Assembly: GCF_027706845.1 (NCBI RefSeq)
Contig: NZ_JAQGCZ010000001.1
Location: 310,001-374,000, forward strand
Direction of reading: 5' to 3'
Origin: Mycolicibacterium sp. BiH015
GTDB taxonomy: Bacteria; Actinomycetota; Actinomycetes; Mycobacteriales; Mycobacteriaceae
DNA: 64,000 nucleotides
Made by a program: the position numbers and the translations under genes. Within the stretch, counting starts at the first letter, position 1. Every line of letters starts with the position of its first letter. The notes below the pieces were generated by a model. The model saw nothing but the letters and a program-made list of their open reading frames with translations, was not told where the DNA came from and did no database searches. Shown here in pieces: positions 9,526 to 17,878 of this stretch.

Positions 9526-9539
9526 TAGAACGTGTTCTA
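9526..9539. promoter_or_regulatory. KstR box, mce4-distal, near-perfect palindrome
   Basis: TAGAACGTGTTCTA fits the KstR consensus at every fixed position, and the half sites TAGAAC and GTTCTA are exact inverted repeats. It lies just downstream of hsd4A and about 209 nt upstream of yrbE4A. Confidence 0.85.
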
Positions 9540-9569
9540 CCCGCCTGCGGTCCCCGACAACCGAGACTG

Positions 9570-10478
9570 TCAGTCTGGGTCGCCCAGCCCCATCGCCGCC
9601 GAGAAACTCTTTTCGGGATCGCGGTCAGCAAAGTAATTCTTCAACTCGTCCGACAGCGCTGAGGGATCCCAGGCGTCGCCGTCCGCACTGAACTGCCGCT
9701 CCGCCGTCGGAGCCGCGATAAGCGTCACCGTCGGACCATAAACGATGAAGAGCTGTCCGTTGACCTCTTCGGCAGCAGGCGAAGCCAAGAATCGGACCAG
9801 GTTCACTACATGCTCGGGCGACAGCGGGTCGATCGCGCCGTCGGCGAGCTCCGGAGCGTCACCGAACACCCCGGCGGTCATGGCCGTGCGGGCCCGCGGC
9901 GCGATGGCGTTTGCGCGCACACCGAAGCGACCGAGGGCTCGGGCCGCCGACAGCGTCAATGCCGTGATGCCGGCCTTGGCGGCACCGTAGTTGGGCTGTC
10001 CGACGGGGCCGGACAGCCCCGCTTCGGACGACGTGTTGATGATCCGTCCGTAGATCTGCCCGTCCCCGGCCTTGGCCTTCGCGCGCCAGTAGGTGGCGGC
10101 GTTGCGGGTCAGCAGGAAGTGGCCGCGTAGGTGCACCGCGATGACGGCGTCCCACTCCTCATCGCTCATGTTGAACAGGATGCGGTCGCGGGTGATGCCC
10201 GCATTGTTGACGACGATCGCCAGCCCACCGAGCCCGTCGGCGGTCTCGACCAGTTCGTCGGCCGTCGAGCGCTCGCTGATGTCGCCGACAACCGCGACGC
10301 CCTTGGCGCCCGCCGAGGAGATCTCGTCGAGGACGTCGGACTTGTCGAGCGCCGCGGCGATGTCGTTGACCACGACGGTCGCGCCCGCCTTCGCGAGGCC
10401 GATGGCTTCGGCGCGACCGAGCCCGGCCGCGGCCCCGGTGACGACGGCGACGTGGCCGGACAGATCTGTATCAGTCAA
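9570..10478 (-). CDS. hsd4A: Hsd4A/ChsB1, steroid side-chain 3-hydroxyacyl-CoA / 17beta-hydroxysteroid dehydrogenase
   Basis: A 302-residue short-chain dehydrogenase. The NAD-binding TGAAAGLGRAEA is near residues 15-26, NNAG near residue 90, and the catalytic YGAAK follows a conserved Ser in NTSSEAG. It is syntenic with Rv3502c (Hsd4A, also ChsB1), which oxidises 3-hydroxyacyl-CoA intermediates of cholesterol side-chain beta-oxidation and can act as a 17beta-HSD. Its start is TTG at 10476-10478, with AGAGG upstream. It follows the ferredoxin gene by 13 nt, in the same transcript. The C-terminal 60 residues beyond the SDR core are typical of this subgroup. Confidence 0.9.
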   Translation of the reverse strand: MTDTDLSGHVAVVTGAAAGLGRAEAIGLAKAGATVVVNDIAAALDKSDVLDEISSAGAKGVAVVGDISERSTADELVETADGLGGLAIVVNNAGITRDRILFNMSDEEWDAVIAVHLRGHFLLTRNAATYWRAKAKAGDGQIYGRIINTSSEAGLSGPVGQPNYGAAKAGITALTLSAARALGRFGVRANAIAPRARTAMTAGVFGDAPELADGAIDPLSPEHVVNLVRFLASPAAEEVNGQLFIVYGPTVTLIAAPTAERQFSADGDAWDPSALSDELKNYFADRDPEKSFSAAMGLGDPD

Positions 10479-10491
10479 CTTATTAATACCT

Positions 10492-10683
10492 CTAGTCGTG
10501 TCGGATCAGGGCGGCGCGCGGGCATTCGGCGATCGACTGCTCGGCCACCGCTTCCTCGTCTGCTGGCACCGGATCGGCCTTGACTACGGCGTAGTCGTCG
10601 TCATCGAGGTCGAACAGGTCGGGGGCTATTCCGACACACACGGCGTTGCCTTCGCAACGGTCACGATCCACTTCCACGCGCAT
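10492..10683 (-). CDS. fdxD: Ferredoxin, 3Fe-4S type (FdxD, Rv3503c-like)
   Basis: A 63-residue acidic ferredoxin. The pattern CEGNAVC plus a distal CP (ECPRAAL) gives three Cys ligands, as in single [3Fe-4S] ferredoxins; the position normally held by the fourth Cys is Asn (CxxNxxC). The ATG at 10681-10683 is preceded by AGGAGA. Such ferredoxins donate electrons to P450s and can also serve acyl-CoA metabolism. The gene is divergent from fadE26 and shares the KstR-controlled intergenic region. The in vivo partner (CYP142 in this window, or CYP125 elsewhere) cannot be told from sequence. Confidence 0.87.
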   Translation of the reverse strand: MRVEVDRDRCEGNAVCVGIAPDLFDLDDDDYAVVKADPVPADEEAVAEQSIAECPRAALIRHD

Positions 10684-10761
10684 GAGTCTCTCCTGCCGGT
10701 CCTTCGCTGGTGGTCCGATCTTGCCGGGCACCCAGTGTCGCAGCACCCTGGACCCCAAGAC

Positions 10762-10775
10762 TAGAACGTGTTACA
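10762..10775. promoter_or_regulatory. KstR box between fdxD and fadE26
   Basis: TAGAACGTGTTACA matches TnnAACnnGTTnnA at all fixed positions. It lies between the divergent starts of the ferredoxin (10683) and fadE26 (10846), so it can control both the fdxD-hsd4A and the fadE26-kshA transcripts. Confidence 0.85.
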
Positions 10776-10845
10776 ACCGGGGAGGAACCGAGGGCTGGCA
10801 CACGGGCACCCGGATCAAGGCTCGCAGACAAGTAAGGACGACGCG

Positions 10846-12027
10846 ATGCGTATCGGCTACACGCCTGAACAGGAGGAGTTGCGTCGCGAACTGCGTGCGT
10901 ACTTCACCAAGCTCATGACCCCCGAGAGGGCCGAAGCGCTGGCTGCCAGCGACGGCGAGATGGGGCGCGGCAACGTCTACCGCGAGACCGTCGCGCAGAT
11001 GGGCAAGGACGGGTGGCTCACCCTGAACTGGCCCAGGGAGTACGGCGGCCAGGAGCGTACGCCGATGGAGAGTCTGATCTTCAACGACGAGGCCGCCATC
11101 GCCAACGTCCCGGTGCCGTTCCTGACCATCAACAGCGTCGCACCGACGATCATGCACTTCGGCACCGAGGAGCAGAAGAAGTTCTTCCTTCCCAAGATCG
11201 CCGCGGGTGAACTGCATTTCTCGATCGGCTACTCCGAGCCCGGCGCAGGAACCGACCTCGCGGCGCTGCGAACCACCGCCGTGCACGACGGCGACGACTA
11301 TGTGATCAACGGTCAGAAGATGTGGACCAGCCTCATCGCCTACGCCGATTACGTCTGGCTGGCGGTACGCACCAACCCCGAGGCCAAGAAACACCGCGGC
11401 ATCTCGATGCTGATCGTGCCGACGACGGCGGAGGGCTTCTCCTGGACGCCGGTGCACACCATGGCCGGTGTCGACACCAGCGCCACCTACTACCAGGACG
11501 TGCGCGTGCCGAAGACGGCACTGGTCGGCGAAGAGAACGGCGGCTGGAAGCTGGTCACCAACCAGCTCAACCACGAACGCGTCGCACTGGTGTCGGCGCA
11601 ACCAATCTTCCTCGCGCTCAACGCAGTTCGCGAGTGGGCGCAGAACACCAAGGACGCCCACGGCAACCGTCTCATCGACTCCGAGTGGGTGCAGCTGAAC
11701 CTGGCCAGAGTGCACGCCAAGGCCGAGGTGCTCAAGCTCATCAACTGGGAGCTGGCATCCGCCGATGACATCGCACCGTCGCCGGCCGACGCATCGGCGG
11801 CCAAGGTGTACGGCACCGAACTGGCCACCGAGGCGTACCGGTTGTTGATGGAGGTACTCGGCACCGCCGCCACGTTGCGGACGAACTCCCCGGGGGCGCT
11901 GTTGCGCGGCCGTATCGAACGTATGCACCGGTCGTGTCTGATCCTGACGTTCGGCGGCGGTACCAACGAGATTCAGCGCGACATCATCGGCATGGTCGCG
12001 CTCGGCCTGCCCCGAGTGAATCGATAG
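10846..12027 (+). CDS. fadE26: FadE26/ChsE4, steroid-CoA dehydrogenase alpha subunit
   Basis: A 393-residue acyl-CoA dehydrogenase. The mid-domain FAD/substrate motif YSEPGAGTDLAALRT is near residue 130, with QMWTS-like KMWTS following, and the C-terminal TFGGGTNEIQRDIIG motif is intact. In M. tuberculosis FadE26 and FadE27 form the alpha2beta2 enzyme ChsE4-ChsE5, which starts side-chain beta-oxidation on the 3-oxo-cholest-4-en-26-oyl-CoA. The ATG at 10846 has AAGGA upstream; earlier in-frame codons overlap the promoter. fadE27 follows after 17 nt. Confidence 0.94.
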   Translation: MRIGYTPEQEELRRELRAYFTKLMTPERAEALAASDGEMGRGNVYRETVAQMGKDGWLTLNWPREYGGQERTPMESLIFNDEAAIANVPVPFLTINSVAPTIMHFGTEEQKKFFLPKIAAGELHFSIGYSEPGAGTDLAALRTTAVHDGDDYVINGQKMWTSLIAYADYVWLAVRTNPEAKKHRGISMLIVPTTAEGFSWTPVHTMAGVDTSATYYQDVRVPKTALVGEENGGWKLVTNQLNHERVALVSAQPIFLALNAVREWAQNTKDAHGNRLIDSEWVQLNLARVHAKAEVLKLINWELASADDIAPSPADASAAKVYGTELATEAYRLLMEVLGTAATLRTNSPGALLRGRIERMHRSCLILTFGGGTNEIQRDIIGMVALGLPRVNR

Positions 12028-12044
12028 GGACGGAAGTCAAAGCG

Positions 12045-13142
12045 ATGGATTTCAAGACGACCGAAGCCAGTGAAGACCTGGGTGGCCTGGTACGCACGAT
12101 CACCGAGTCGGTGTGCACACCGGAGCGCCAGCGCGAACTCGACGGGCTCGACGAGCGATTCGACAAGACTCTGTGGCAGAAGCTGATCGACGCCGACATC
12201 CTGTCGACCACCTCTCCTGAGTCGTTGGGCGGCGGCGGTTTCGGAGTGCTGGAGGAGGTCGCCGTGCTGGTGGCCCTCGGCCGCCAGCTCGCCGCGGTCC
12301 CCTACCTCGAATCCGTGGTGCTCGGCGCTGGGGCCCTGGCCAGGTTCGGCTCCGAGGCGCTGCAGCAGGAATGGGCCGCAGCCGCCATCAAGGGCGACAA
12401 GATCATCGCAGTCGCTCTCGACGGCGAGATGGGCGAGGGGCCGGTCCGCGCCCAGGGCAGCGGCGACGGCTTCACGCTGACCGGGACCAGAACCCAGGTG
12501 GCATTCGCGGTGAGCGCCGACGCCTTTCTGGTTCCCGCCGAAACCGACTCCGGGCTGGCGGTTTTCCTGGTGGCGGCCGGCGACGCCGGCGTGAAGGTCA
12601 CGGCGCTCGACACCACCGGGCACGGCAGCGTCGGCGCACTCGAGCTGCAGGGAGTCGGCGTGGGCGCAGACCGCCGGGTCGGCGGTGCCGAGGTCCACGA
12701 CTGGCTGGTGACGCGTAATGCACTGGCCCGCAGCGCCTATCAGCTCGGTGTGCTGGAGCGGGCGCTCGAGCTGACAGCAGCCTACGCGCGGGAGCGTGAA
12801 CAGTTCGATCGCCCGATCGGAAGCTTCCAGGCCGTGTCGTCGCGACTCGCCGATGGGTACATCGACATCAAGGGCCTGCGGCTGACGTTGACCCAGGCGG
12901 CATGGCGTCTCTCCGAAGACCTGCCGGCAGACGTCGACGTGGCCAGTGCCGCGTTCTGGGCCGCCGAAGCGGGACACCGGGTCGCGCACACCACGGTGCA
13001 CGTCCATGGCGGGGTCGGCATCGACACCGACCATCCGGTGCACCGGTACTTCCTGGCCGCCAAGCAGACCGAGTTCGCGCTCGGCGGGGCGACGGGGCAA
13101 CTGCTGCGCATCGGCCGCGAACTGGCCGACACCCCCGCCTGA
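12045..13142 (+). CDS. fadE27: FadE27/ChsE5, steroid-CoA dehydrogenase beta subunit
   Basis: A 365-residue member of the acyl-CoA dehydrogenase superfamily. It has the C-terminal domain features (REREQFDRPIGSFQAVSSRLAD and HVHGGVGIDTDHPVHRY) but a divergent middle domain, as expected for the partner subunit of the FadE26-FadE27 heterotetramer. It starts at ATG 12045, 17 nt after fadE26, and fadD17 begins eight bases after its stop, so subunits and ligases are co-expressed. Confidence 0.92.
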   Translation: MDFKTTEASEDLGGLVRTITESVCTPERQRELDGLDERFDKTLWQKLIDADILSTTSPESLGGGGFGVLEEVAVLVALGRQLAAVPYLESVVLGAGALARFGSEALQQEWAAAAIKGDKIIAVALDGEMGEGPVRAQGSGDGFTLTGTRTQVAFAVSADAFLVPAETDSGLAVFLVAAGDAGVKVTALDTTGHGSVGALELQGVGVGADRRVGGAEVHDWLVTRNALARSAYQLGVLERALELTAAYAREREQFDRPIGSFQAVSSRLADGYIDIKGLRLTLTQAAWRLSEDLPADVDVASAAFWAAEAGHRVAHTTVHVHGGVGIDTDHPVHRYFLAAKQTEFALGGATGQLLRIGRELADTPA

Positions 13143-13150
13143 CGAATCCG

Positions 13151-14662
13151 GTGCCGACCGTCTCGTCGTTGCTTTCGGCCCTCACCGAGGTCGACGACCG
13201 AGGTGTGCACTGGGTGGACCCTGACACGGACGCCACGTCGTTCGTCAGCTGGCGCAACCACATTCGCGATGGCGCTGCGTTGGCCGCCGCCCTGCGAGCC
13301 CGGCTTGATCCGGACCGCCCGCCGCATGTCGGGGTGATGCTGGGAAACACCCCGTTCTTCGGCACGGTTCTGGTCGCGGCGGCGCTGTCGGGTATCGTGC
13401 CGGTCGGGCTGAACCCGACCCGGCGCGGCGACGCGCTGCTGCGCGACATCGCCCACGCCGACTGCCAGCTCGTGCTGGCCGATCGGCAGAACACCCAGGA
13501 TGGGGTCGCCTCGATCGACGTCGAATCACCGGACTTCCATGCCGAACTCGCGGCACATGCGGACGCCTCGGTCGATTTCCGGGCCGCCGATCCGGACGAT
13601 CTGTTCATGCTGATCTTCACCTCCGGGACGAGCGGAGACCCGAAGGCGGTGCGGTGCACCCACGAGAAGGTGGCGTTTCCGGGCGTCATGCTCGCCGAGC
13701 GGTTCGGGCTTGGCCCGTCGGACACCTGCTATTTGTCGATGCCGTTGTTCCATTCGAACGCGATCATGGCCGGATGGGCGCCCGCGGTTGCCGCGGGTGC
13801 GTCGATCGCCCTGCGCCGCAGGTTCTCCGCCTCGCAGTTCATTCCGGACACCCGCCGCTTCGGTGCGACGTACGCCAACTACGTGGGAAAGCCGTTGTCG
13901 TACATACTGGCTACGCCGGAACGCCCCGACGACGCCGACAACCCGTTGCGCGTGGCGTACGGCAACGAGGGTGCTCCAAGGGATCTGAGCCGGTTCTCGG
14001 AGCGCTTCGGGGTGCAGGTCGTCGACGGATTCGGTTCCAGCGAGGGCGGGGTGTCCATCGCGAGGACCCCCGACACCCCCGAAGGCGCGCTCGGCCCGCT
14101 GGTGGGCGGGGTGACGATTCTCGACGTCGACACCGGCGCCGAATGTCCGCCGGGTGTGATTGGTGAGTTGGTCAACACCGAAGGGCCCGGGCAGTTCCGG
14201 GGCTACTACCGGGATCCCGAGGCCGAAGAAGATCGGATGCGTGGCGGCGTCTACCACAGCGGCGATCTGGCCTACCGGGATGAGAACGGTTTCGCCTACT
14301 TCGCGGGCAGGCTCGGCGACTGGATGCGGGTGGACGGCGAGAACCTGGGGACCGCGCCGATCGAGCGCATCCTGATGCGCTTCCCGGGTGTGACGGAGGC
14401 CGTGGTGTATCCGATCCCGGACTCCGCCGTCGGCGACCAGGTGATGGCCGCGCTCGTGCTGCCCCCCGACGCCGCCTTCGATCCGGACGCGTTCACCGAA
14501 TTCCTGGATGCACAGGGCGATCTCGGCCCCAAACAATGGCCGAAGTACGTCCGCACCTCCACCGAGCTGCCCCGCACGGAGACGTTCAAAGTCCTCAAAC
14601 GGCAGTTGTCGACCGAAGGCACCGACTGCATCGACCCGGTCTACAAGATCGCGCGGCCATGA
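13151..14662 (+). CDS. fadD17: FadD17, steroid side-chain acyl-CoA ligase
   Basis: A 503-residue ANL-superfamily adenylating enzyme. The P-loop-like FTSGTSGDPKAVRC is near residue 155, GFGSSEGG near 297, YHSGDLAYRDENG near 370, and the C-terminal Lys region ETFKVLKRQL near 485. Length and position match M. tuberculosis FadD17 (Rv3506), a sterol side-chain CoA ligase. The start is GTG 13151; the longer frame lies in fadE27. Its stop overlaps the next ligase gene (ATGA). Confidence 0.92.
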   Translation: MPTVSSLLSALTEVDDRGVHWVDPDTDATSFVSWRNHIRDGAALAAALRARLDPDRPPHVGVMLGNTPFFGTVLVAAALSGIVPVGLNPTRRGDALLRDIAHADCQLVLADRQNTQDGVASIDVESPDFHAELAAHADASVDFRAADPDDLFMLIFTSGTSGDPKAVRCTHEKVAFPGVMLAERFGLGPSDTCYLSMPLFHSNAIMAGWAPAVAAGASIALRRRFSASQFIPDTRRFGATYANYVGKPLSYILATPERPDDADNPLRVAYGNEGAPRDLSRFSERFGVQVVDGFGSSEGGVSIARTPDTPEGALGPLVGGVTILDVDTGAECPPGVIGELVNTEGPGQFRGYYRDPEAEEDRMRGGVYHSGDLAYRDENGFAYFAGRLGDWMRVDGENLGTAPIERILMRFPGVTEAVVYPIPDSAVGDQVMAALVLPPDAAFDPDAFTEFLDAQGDLGPKQWPKYVRTSTELPRTETFKVLKRQLSTEGTDCIDPVYKIARP

Positions 14663-16326
14663 ACGGCACGCGCCGGGCTGACATCGCCACGATGCTGCTC
14701 GACCGTGTCGGCGATGAGCACCTCGGCCTGCGCACCCGCGAGCACGACTGGACCTGGGACGAAGTCGTCGGCGAATCAGCAGCACGCGCCTCGCTGGCAA
14801 CAGGACTGCACGACAGAAAACTCGGGCCTCTCCACATCGGCGTCCTGCTCGACAACGTTCCGGATTTCGCGTTCTGGCTCGGCGGCGCCGCACTCTCAGC
14901 CGCGACGATCGTCGGGCTCAACCCCACCCGCGGCGCGGCGGATCTGTCCGCTGACATCCGGCATGCCGACTGCCAGCTGATCGTGACGGATACCGCGGGC
15001 GCGCAACGCCTGAACGCCCTCGACCACGGGGTTTTCCCAGACAGGGTGCTGGTCGTCGACGACCCGGCATATCAACGCAGGCTCGACGCCCACCGCGGCA
15101 AGCCCGCAGCGGCGGCCGACGCGGGCGCGGACTCGCTTTTCCTCCTTCTCTTCACGTCGGGCACCACGGGAACGTCGAAGGCCGTCAGGTGCAGCCAGGG
15201 TCGGCTGGCGAGGATCGCCTACGCCGCCACTGACAAGTTCGGCCACCACCGCGGGGACGTCGACTACTGCTGTATGCCGCTGTTCCACGGCAACGCGCTG
15301 ATGGCGCTGTGGGCGCCAGCGCTGGCCAACGGCGCCACAATCTGCCTCACGCCGAGCTTCTCGGCGTCCCGATTCCTCTCCGACGTCCGATATTTCGACG
15401 CCACGTTCTTCACCTACGTCGGGAAGGCGCTCGCGTACCTGATGGCGACGCCCGAACGACCCGACGATGCCGACAACACGCTCACACGCGGCTTCGGCAC
15501 CGAAGCATCGCCGGAGGACCAAGCCGAATTCCGCCGACGCTTCGGCGCCGAACTCTTCGAGGGCTACGGCTCCAGCGAGGGTGGCGCCGTGGCGACCCCG
15601 GACCCCGCAGCGCCACCGACCGCCCTCGGCAGACCGGCGCATGACGGCGTGTCCGTCGTCGACCCCGAGACCATGCGGCCCTGTCCGCCGGCGGTTCTCG
15701 ATCCACAGGGCAGGGTCCTCAACGGCGACGAGGCGGTCGGCGAGATCGTCGATCGCCGGGGCGCCGGAGACTTCGAAGGTTATTACCGCAACGACGCGGC
15801 CGACGCCGATCGGCTGCGCAATGGTTGGTACTGGTCCGGCGATCTGGGCTATATCGACGGGGCAGGTTTCCTGTACTTCGCCGGGCGCCGAGGAGACTGG
15901 ATCCGCGTCGACGGCGAGAACATATCGGCGCTGACGGTCGAACGGGTGCTGCGTCGCCACCCCGGTGTCATCACTGCCGGCGTGTACGGCGTTCCCGATC
16001 CGCGATCCGGCGATCAAATCATGGCCGCTGTCGAGGTGGCCGAACCGGATTCGTTCGACGCCAACGCGTTGGCCGACTTCCTCACACAACAGAAAGACCT
16101 CGGCTCCAAGGGGTTTCCTCGACTCCTCCGCGTCTCGGCGAACCTGCCCGCCACCGGGTCGAACAAGGTTCTCAAACGGGAACTTCAGGCCCAGCGCTGG
16201 TACACCGACGACGCGGTGTACCGCTGGACGGGGCGGGGCCGGCCCGAGTACCGCCGGATGACCGACGCCGACCGCGCGGCGCTGGATGCGGAATTCGCCA
16301 CGCATGGAAGGGAACACCGTGTCTGA
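14659..16326 (+). CDS. FadD17 paralogue, acyl-CoA ligase
   Basis: A 555-residue acyl-CoA synthetase clearly related to its upstream neighbour: both share NPTR, ADCQL, ATPERPDDADN, a GYGSSEGG/GFGSSEGG core and SNKVLKREL/ETFKVLKRQL ends. The adenylation motif is FTSGTTGTSKAVRC. It starts with ATG 14659 overlapping the fadD17 stop. The M. tuberculosis locus has one ligase here, so this is a tandem duplicate or an ancestral gene lost in M. tuberculosis. It carries an extra segment of about 20 residues before YYRND and a longer C-terminal tail. Its substrate is unknown; a sterol side-chain acid is likely from the context. Confidence 0.88.
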   Translation: MNGTRRADIATMLLDRVGDEHLGLRTREHDWTWDEVVGESAARASLATGLHDRKLGPLHIGVLLDNVPDFAFWLGGAALSAATIVGLNPTRGAADLSADIRHADCQLIVTDTAGAQRLNALDHGVFPDRVLVVDDPAYQRRLDAHRGKPAAAADAGADSLFLLLFTSGTTGTSKAVRCSQGRLARIAYAATDKFGHHRGDVDYCCMPLFHGNALMALWAPALANGATICLTPSFSASRFLSDVRYFDATFFTYVGKALAYLMATPERPDDADNTLTRGFGTEASPEDQAEFRRRFGAELFEGYGSSEGGAVATPDPAAPPTALGRPAHDGVSVVDPETMRPCPPAVLDPQGRVLNGDEAVGEIVDRRGAGDFEGYYRNDAADADRLRNGWYWSGDLGYIDGAGFLYFAGRRGDWIRVDGENISALTVERVLRRHPGVITAGVYGVPDPRSGDQIMAAVEVAEPDSFDANALADFLTQQKDLGSKGFPRLLRVSANLPATGSNKVLKRELQAQRWYTDDAVYRWTGRGRPEYRRMTDADRAALDAEFATHGREHRV

Positions 16327-17878
16327 CTGGCATGAGACCACCGACGTTCTCGTGGTGGGTTCCGGAGCGGGTGGGGTGACGGGGGCCTACACCGCGGCCC
16401 GAGAAGGGCTCGATGTCATCCTGGTGGAGGCCACCGAGAAGTACGGCGGCACCACCGCGTACTCGGGCGGTGGCGGAATGTGGTTCCCGTGCAACCCCGT
16501 CCTGCAGCGCGCCGGCACCGACGACACTATCGACGACGCACTCGAGTACTACACCGCCGTGGTCGGCGACCGCACGCCGCGGGCTCTTCAGGAGACCTAC
16601 GTCCGCACCGGAGCCCGGCTGATCGAGTACCTGGAATCCGATGAGCTGCTGAAGTTCTCACTGCTGCCGTGGCCTGACTACTTCGGGAAGGCACCCAAGG
16701 CTCGCGCCGACGGCATGCGCCACATCGCCGCCAAGCCGTTGAAGGTGGCCGCCGCTCCGGATCTCCGTGAACTGGTCCGCGGCCCATTGGACGCCGACCG
16801 GCTCGGCGCACCGCAGCCCGGCGACTACTTCGTCGGCGGGCGTGCCCTGATCGCCCGGTTCCTCGCCGCCGCGGCGCGACATCCGCACTCGTCGGCGCGG
16901 TTGAACACCGAGCTGACCGAGCTTGTGGTCACCGACGGCGCGGTCACCGGCGTGGTCGTCGAATCCCACGGACAGCGCTCTCGGATCCGAGCCCGGCGCG
17001 GAGTCCTGCTGGCCGCAGGTGGTTTCGAGCACAACGACGAGATGCGGGCCCGCTATGGCGTGCCCGGCAGTTCCCGGGACACCATGGGTCCCTGGGGAAA
17101 CAGAGGGCTGGCCCATCTGGCCGGCATCGCGGCCGGTGCCGACACCGACCTGATGGACCAGGCGTGGTGGTCTCCGGGTTTGACCCACCCCGACGGTACC
17201 TCGGCCTTTTCGCTGTGGTTCACCGGCGGAATCTTCGTCGACGACGACGGCAGACGGTTCGTCAACGAATCGGCCGCCTACGACCGCATCGGCCGTGCCG
17301 TCCTCGCGGCGATCGACGAAGGCAGAGTCAGCTTGCCGTTCTGGATGATCTACGACTCCGCCGGAGATGGAGGCGGGCTCGTGCCACCGGTCAAGGCCAC
17401 CAACGTCTCGATGGTCGAGCCCGAGAAGTACGTCGCAGCAGGGCTCTGGCGCACCGCGGACACGCTAGAAGAGCTCGCCGCCGATATCGGGGTGCCCCCG
17501 AGCAATCTGGTGGACACGGTGGCGCGGTTCAACGAGTTCGTGCGACGAGGCGTGGACGAGGATTTCGGCCGCGGCGACGAAGCCTACGACCGGGCGTTCT
17601 CCGCGGGCGCGCCGCCGTTGTACGCCATCGAGAAAGGTCCGTTCCACGCCGCCGCGTTCGGAGTCTCCGACCTCGGCACCAAAGGCGGATTGCGCACCGA
17701 TACCTCGGCGCGGGTGCTCGATGCCGACGACAATGTGATTCCGGGACTGTACGCAGCAGGCAACACGATGGCCGCACCCAGCGGCACCGCCTACCCGGGC
17801 GGCGGCAACCCGATCGGCACCAGCATGGTTTTCAGCCACCTGGCCGTGCTGAGCATGAAGGAGCGCGAACAGAGATGA
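16319..17878 (+). CDS. KstD-family FAD-dependent steroid dehydrogenase
   Basis: A 519-residue flavoprotein of the 3-ketosteroid dehydrogenase / fumarate reductase family. The dinucleotide motif VVGSGAGGVTGA is near residue 12, YGGTTAYSGGGGMWFP near 40, AAGGFEHNDEMR near 232, and the C-terminal GTAYPGGGNPIGTS near 495. The Tyr and Gly of YPGGG match the active-site Tyr/Gly pair of KstD (HTYPGPGG). It is shorter and more divergent than the KstD at 53891. GTG 16319 overlaps the previous stop by eight bases. It is followed directly by kshA, so a steroid ring substrate is likely; Delta1- versus Delta4-dehydrogenation cannot be decided. Confidence 0.85.
   Translation: MSDWHETTDVLVVGSGAGGVTGAYTAAREGLDVILVEATEKYGGTTAYSGGGGMWFPCNPVLQRAGTDDTIDDALEYYTAVVGDRTPRALQETYVRTGARLIEYLESDELLKFSLLPWPDYFGKAPKARADGMRHIAAKPLKVAAAPDLRELVRGPLDADRLGAPQPGDYFVGGRALIARFLAAAARHPHSSARLNTELTELVVTDGAVTGVVVESHGQRSRIRARRGVLLAAGGFEHNDEMRARYGVPGSSRDTMGPWGNRGLAHLAGIAAGADTDLMDQAWWSPGLTHPDGTSAFSLWFTGGIFVDDDGRRFVNESAAYDRIGRAVLAAIDEGRVSLPFWMIYDSAGDGGGLVPPVKATNVSMVEPEKYVAAGLWRTADTLEELAADIGVPPSNLVDTVARFNEFVRRGVDEDFGRGDEAYDRAFSAGAPPLYAIEKGPFHAAAFGVSDLGTKGGLRTDTSARVLDADDNVIPGLYAAGNTMAAPSGTAYPGGGNPIGTSMVFSHLAVLSMKEREQR

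Larger units (their letters stand above)
9318..9569 (-). promoter_or_regulatory. Promoter region of the mce4 operon
   Basis: A gene-free stretch between the hsd4A stop and yrbE4A. It is visibly more AT-rich than the flanking genes and holds two KstR-type palindromes (9437-9450 and 9526-9539). It is therefore the likely site of a separate mce4 promoter, in addition to read-through from hsd4A. No clear intrinsic terminator for hsd4A is visible. Confidence 0.6.
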
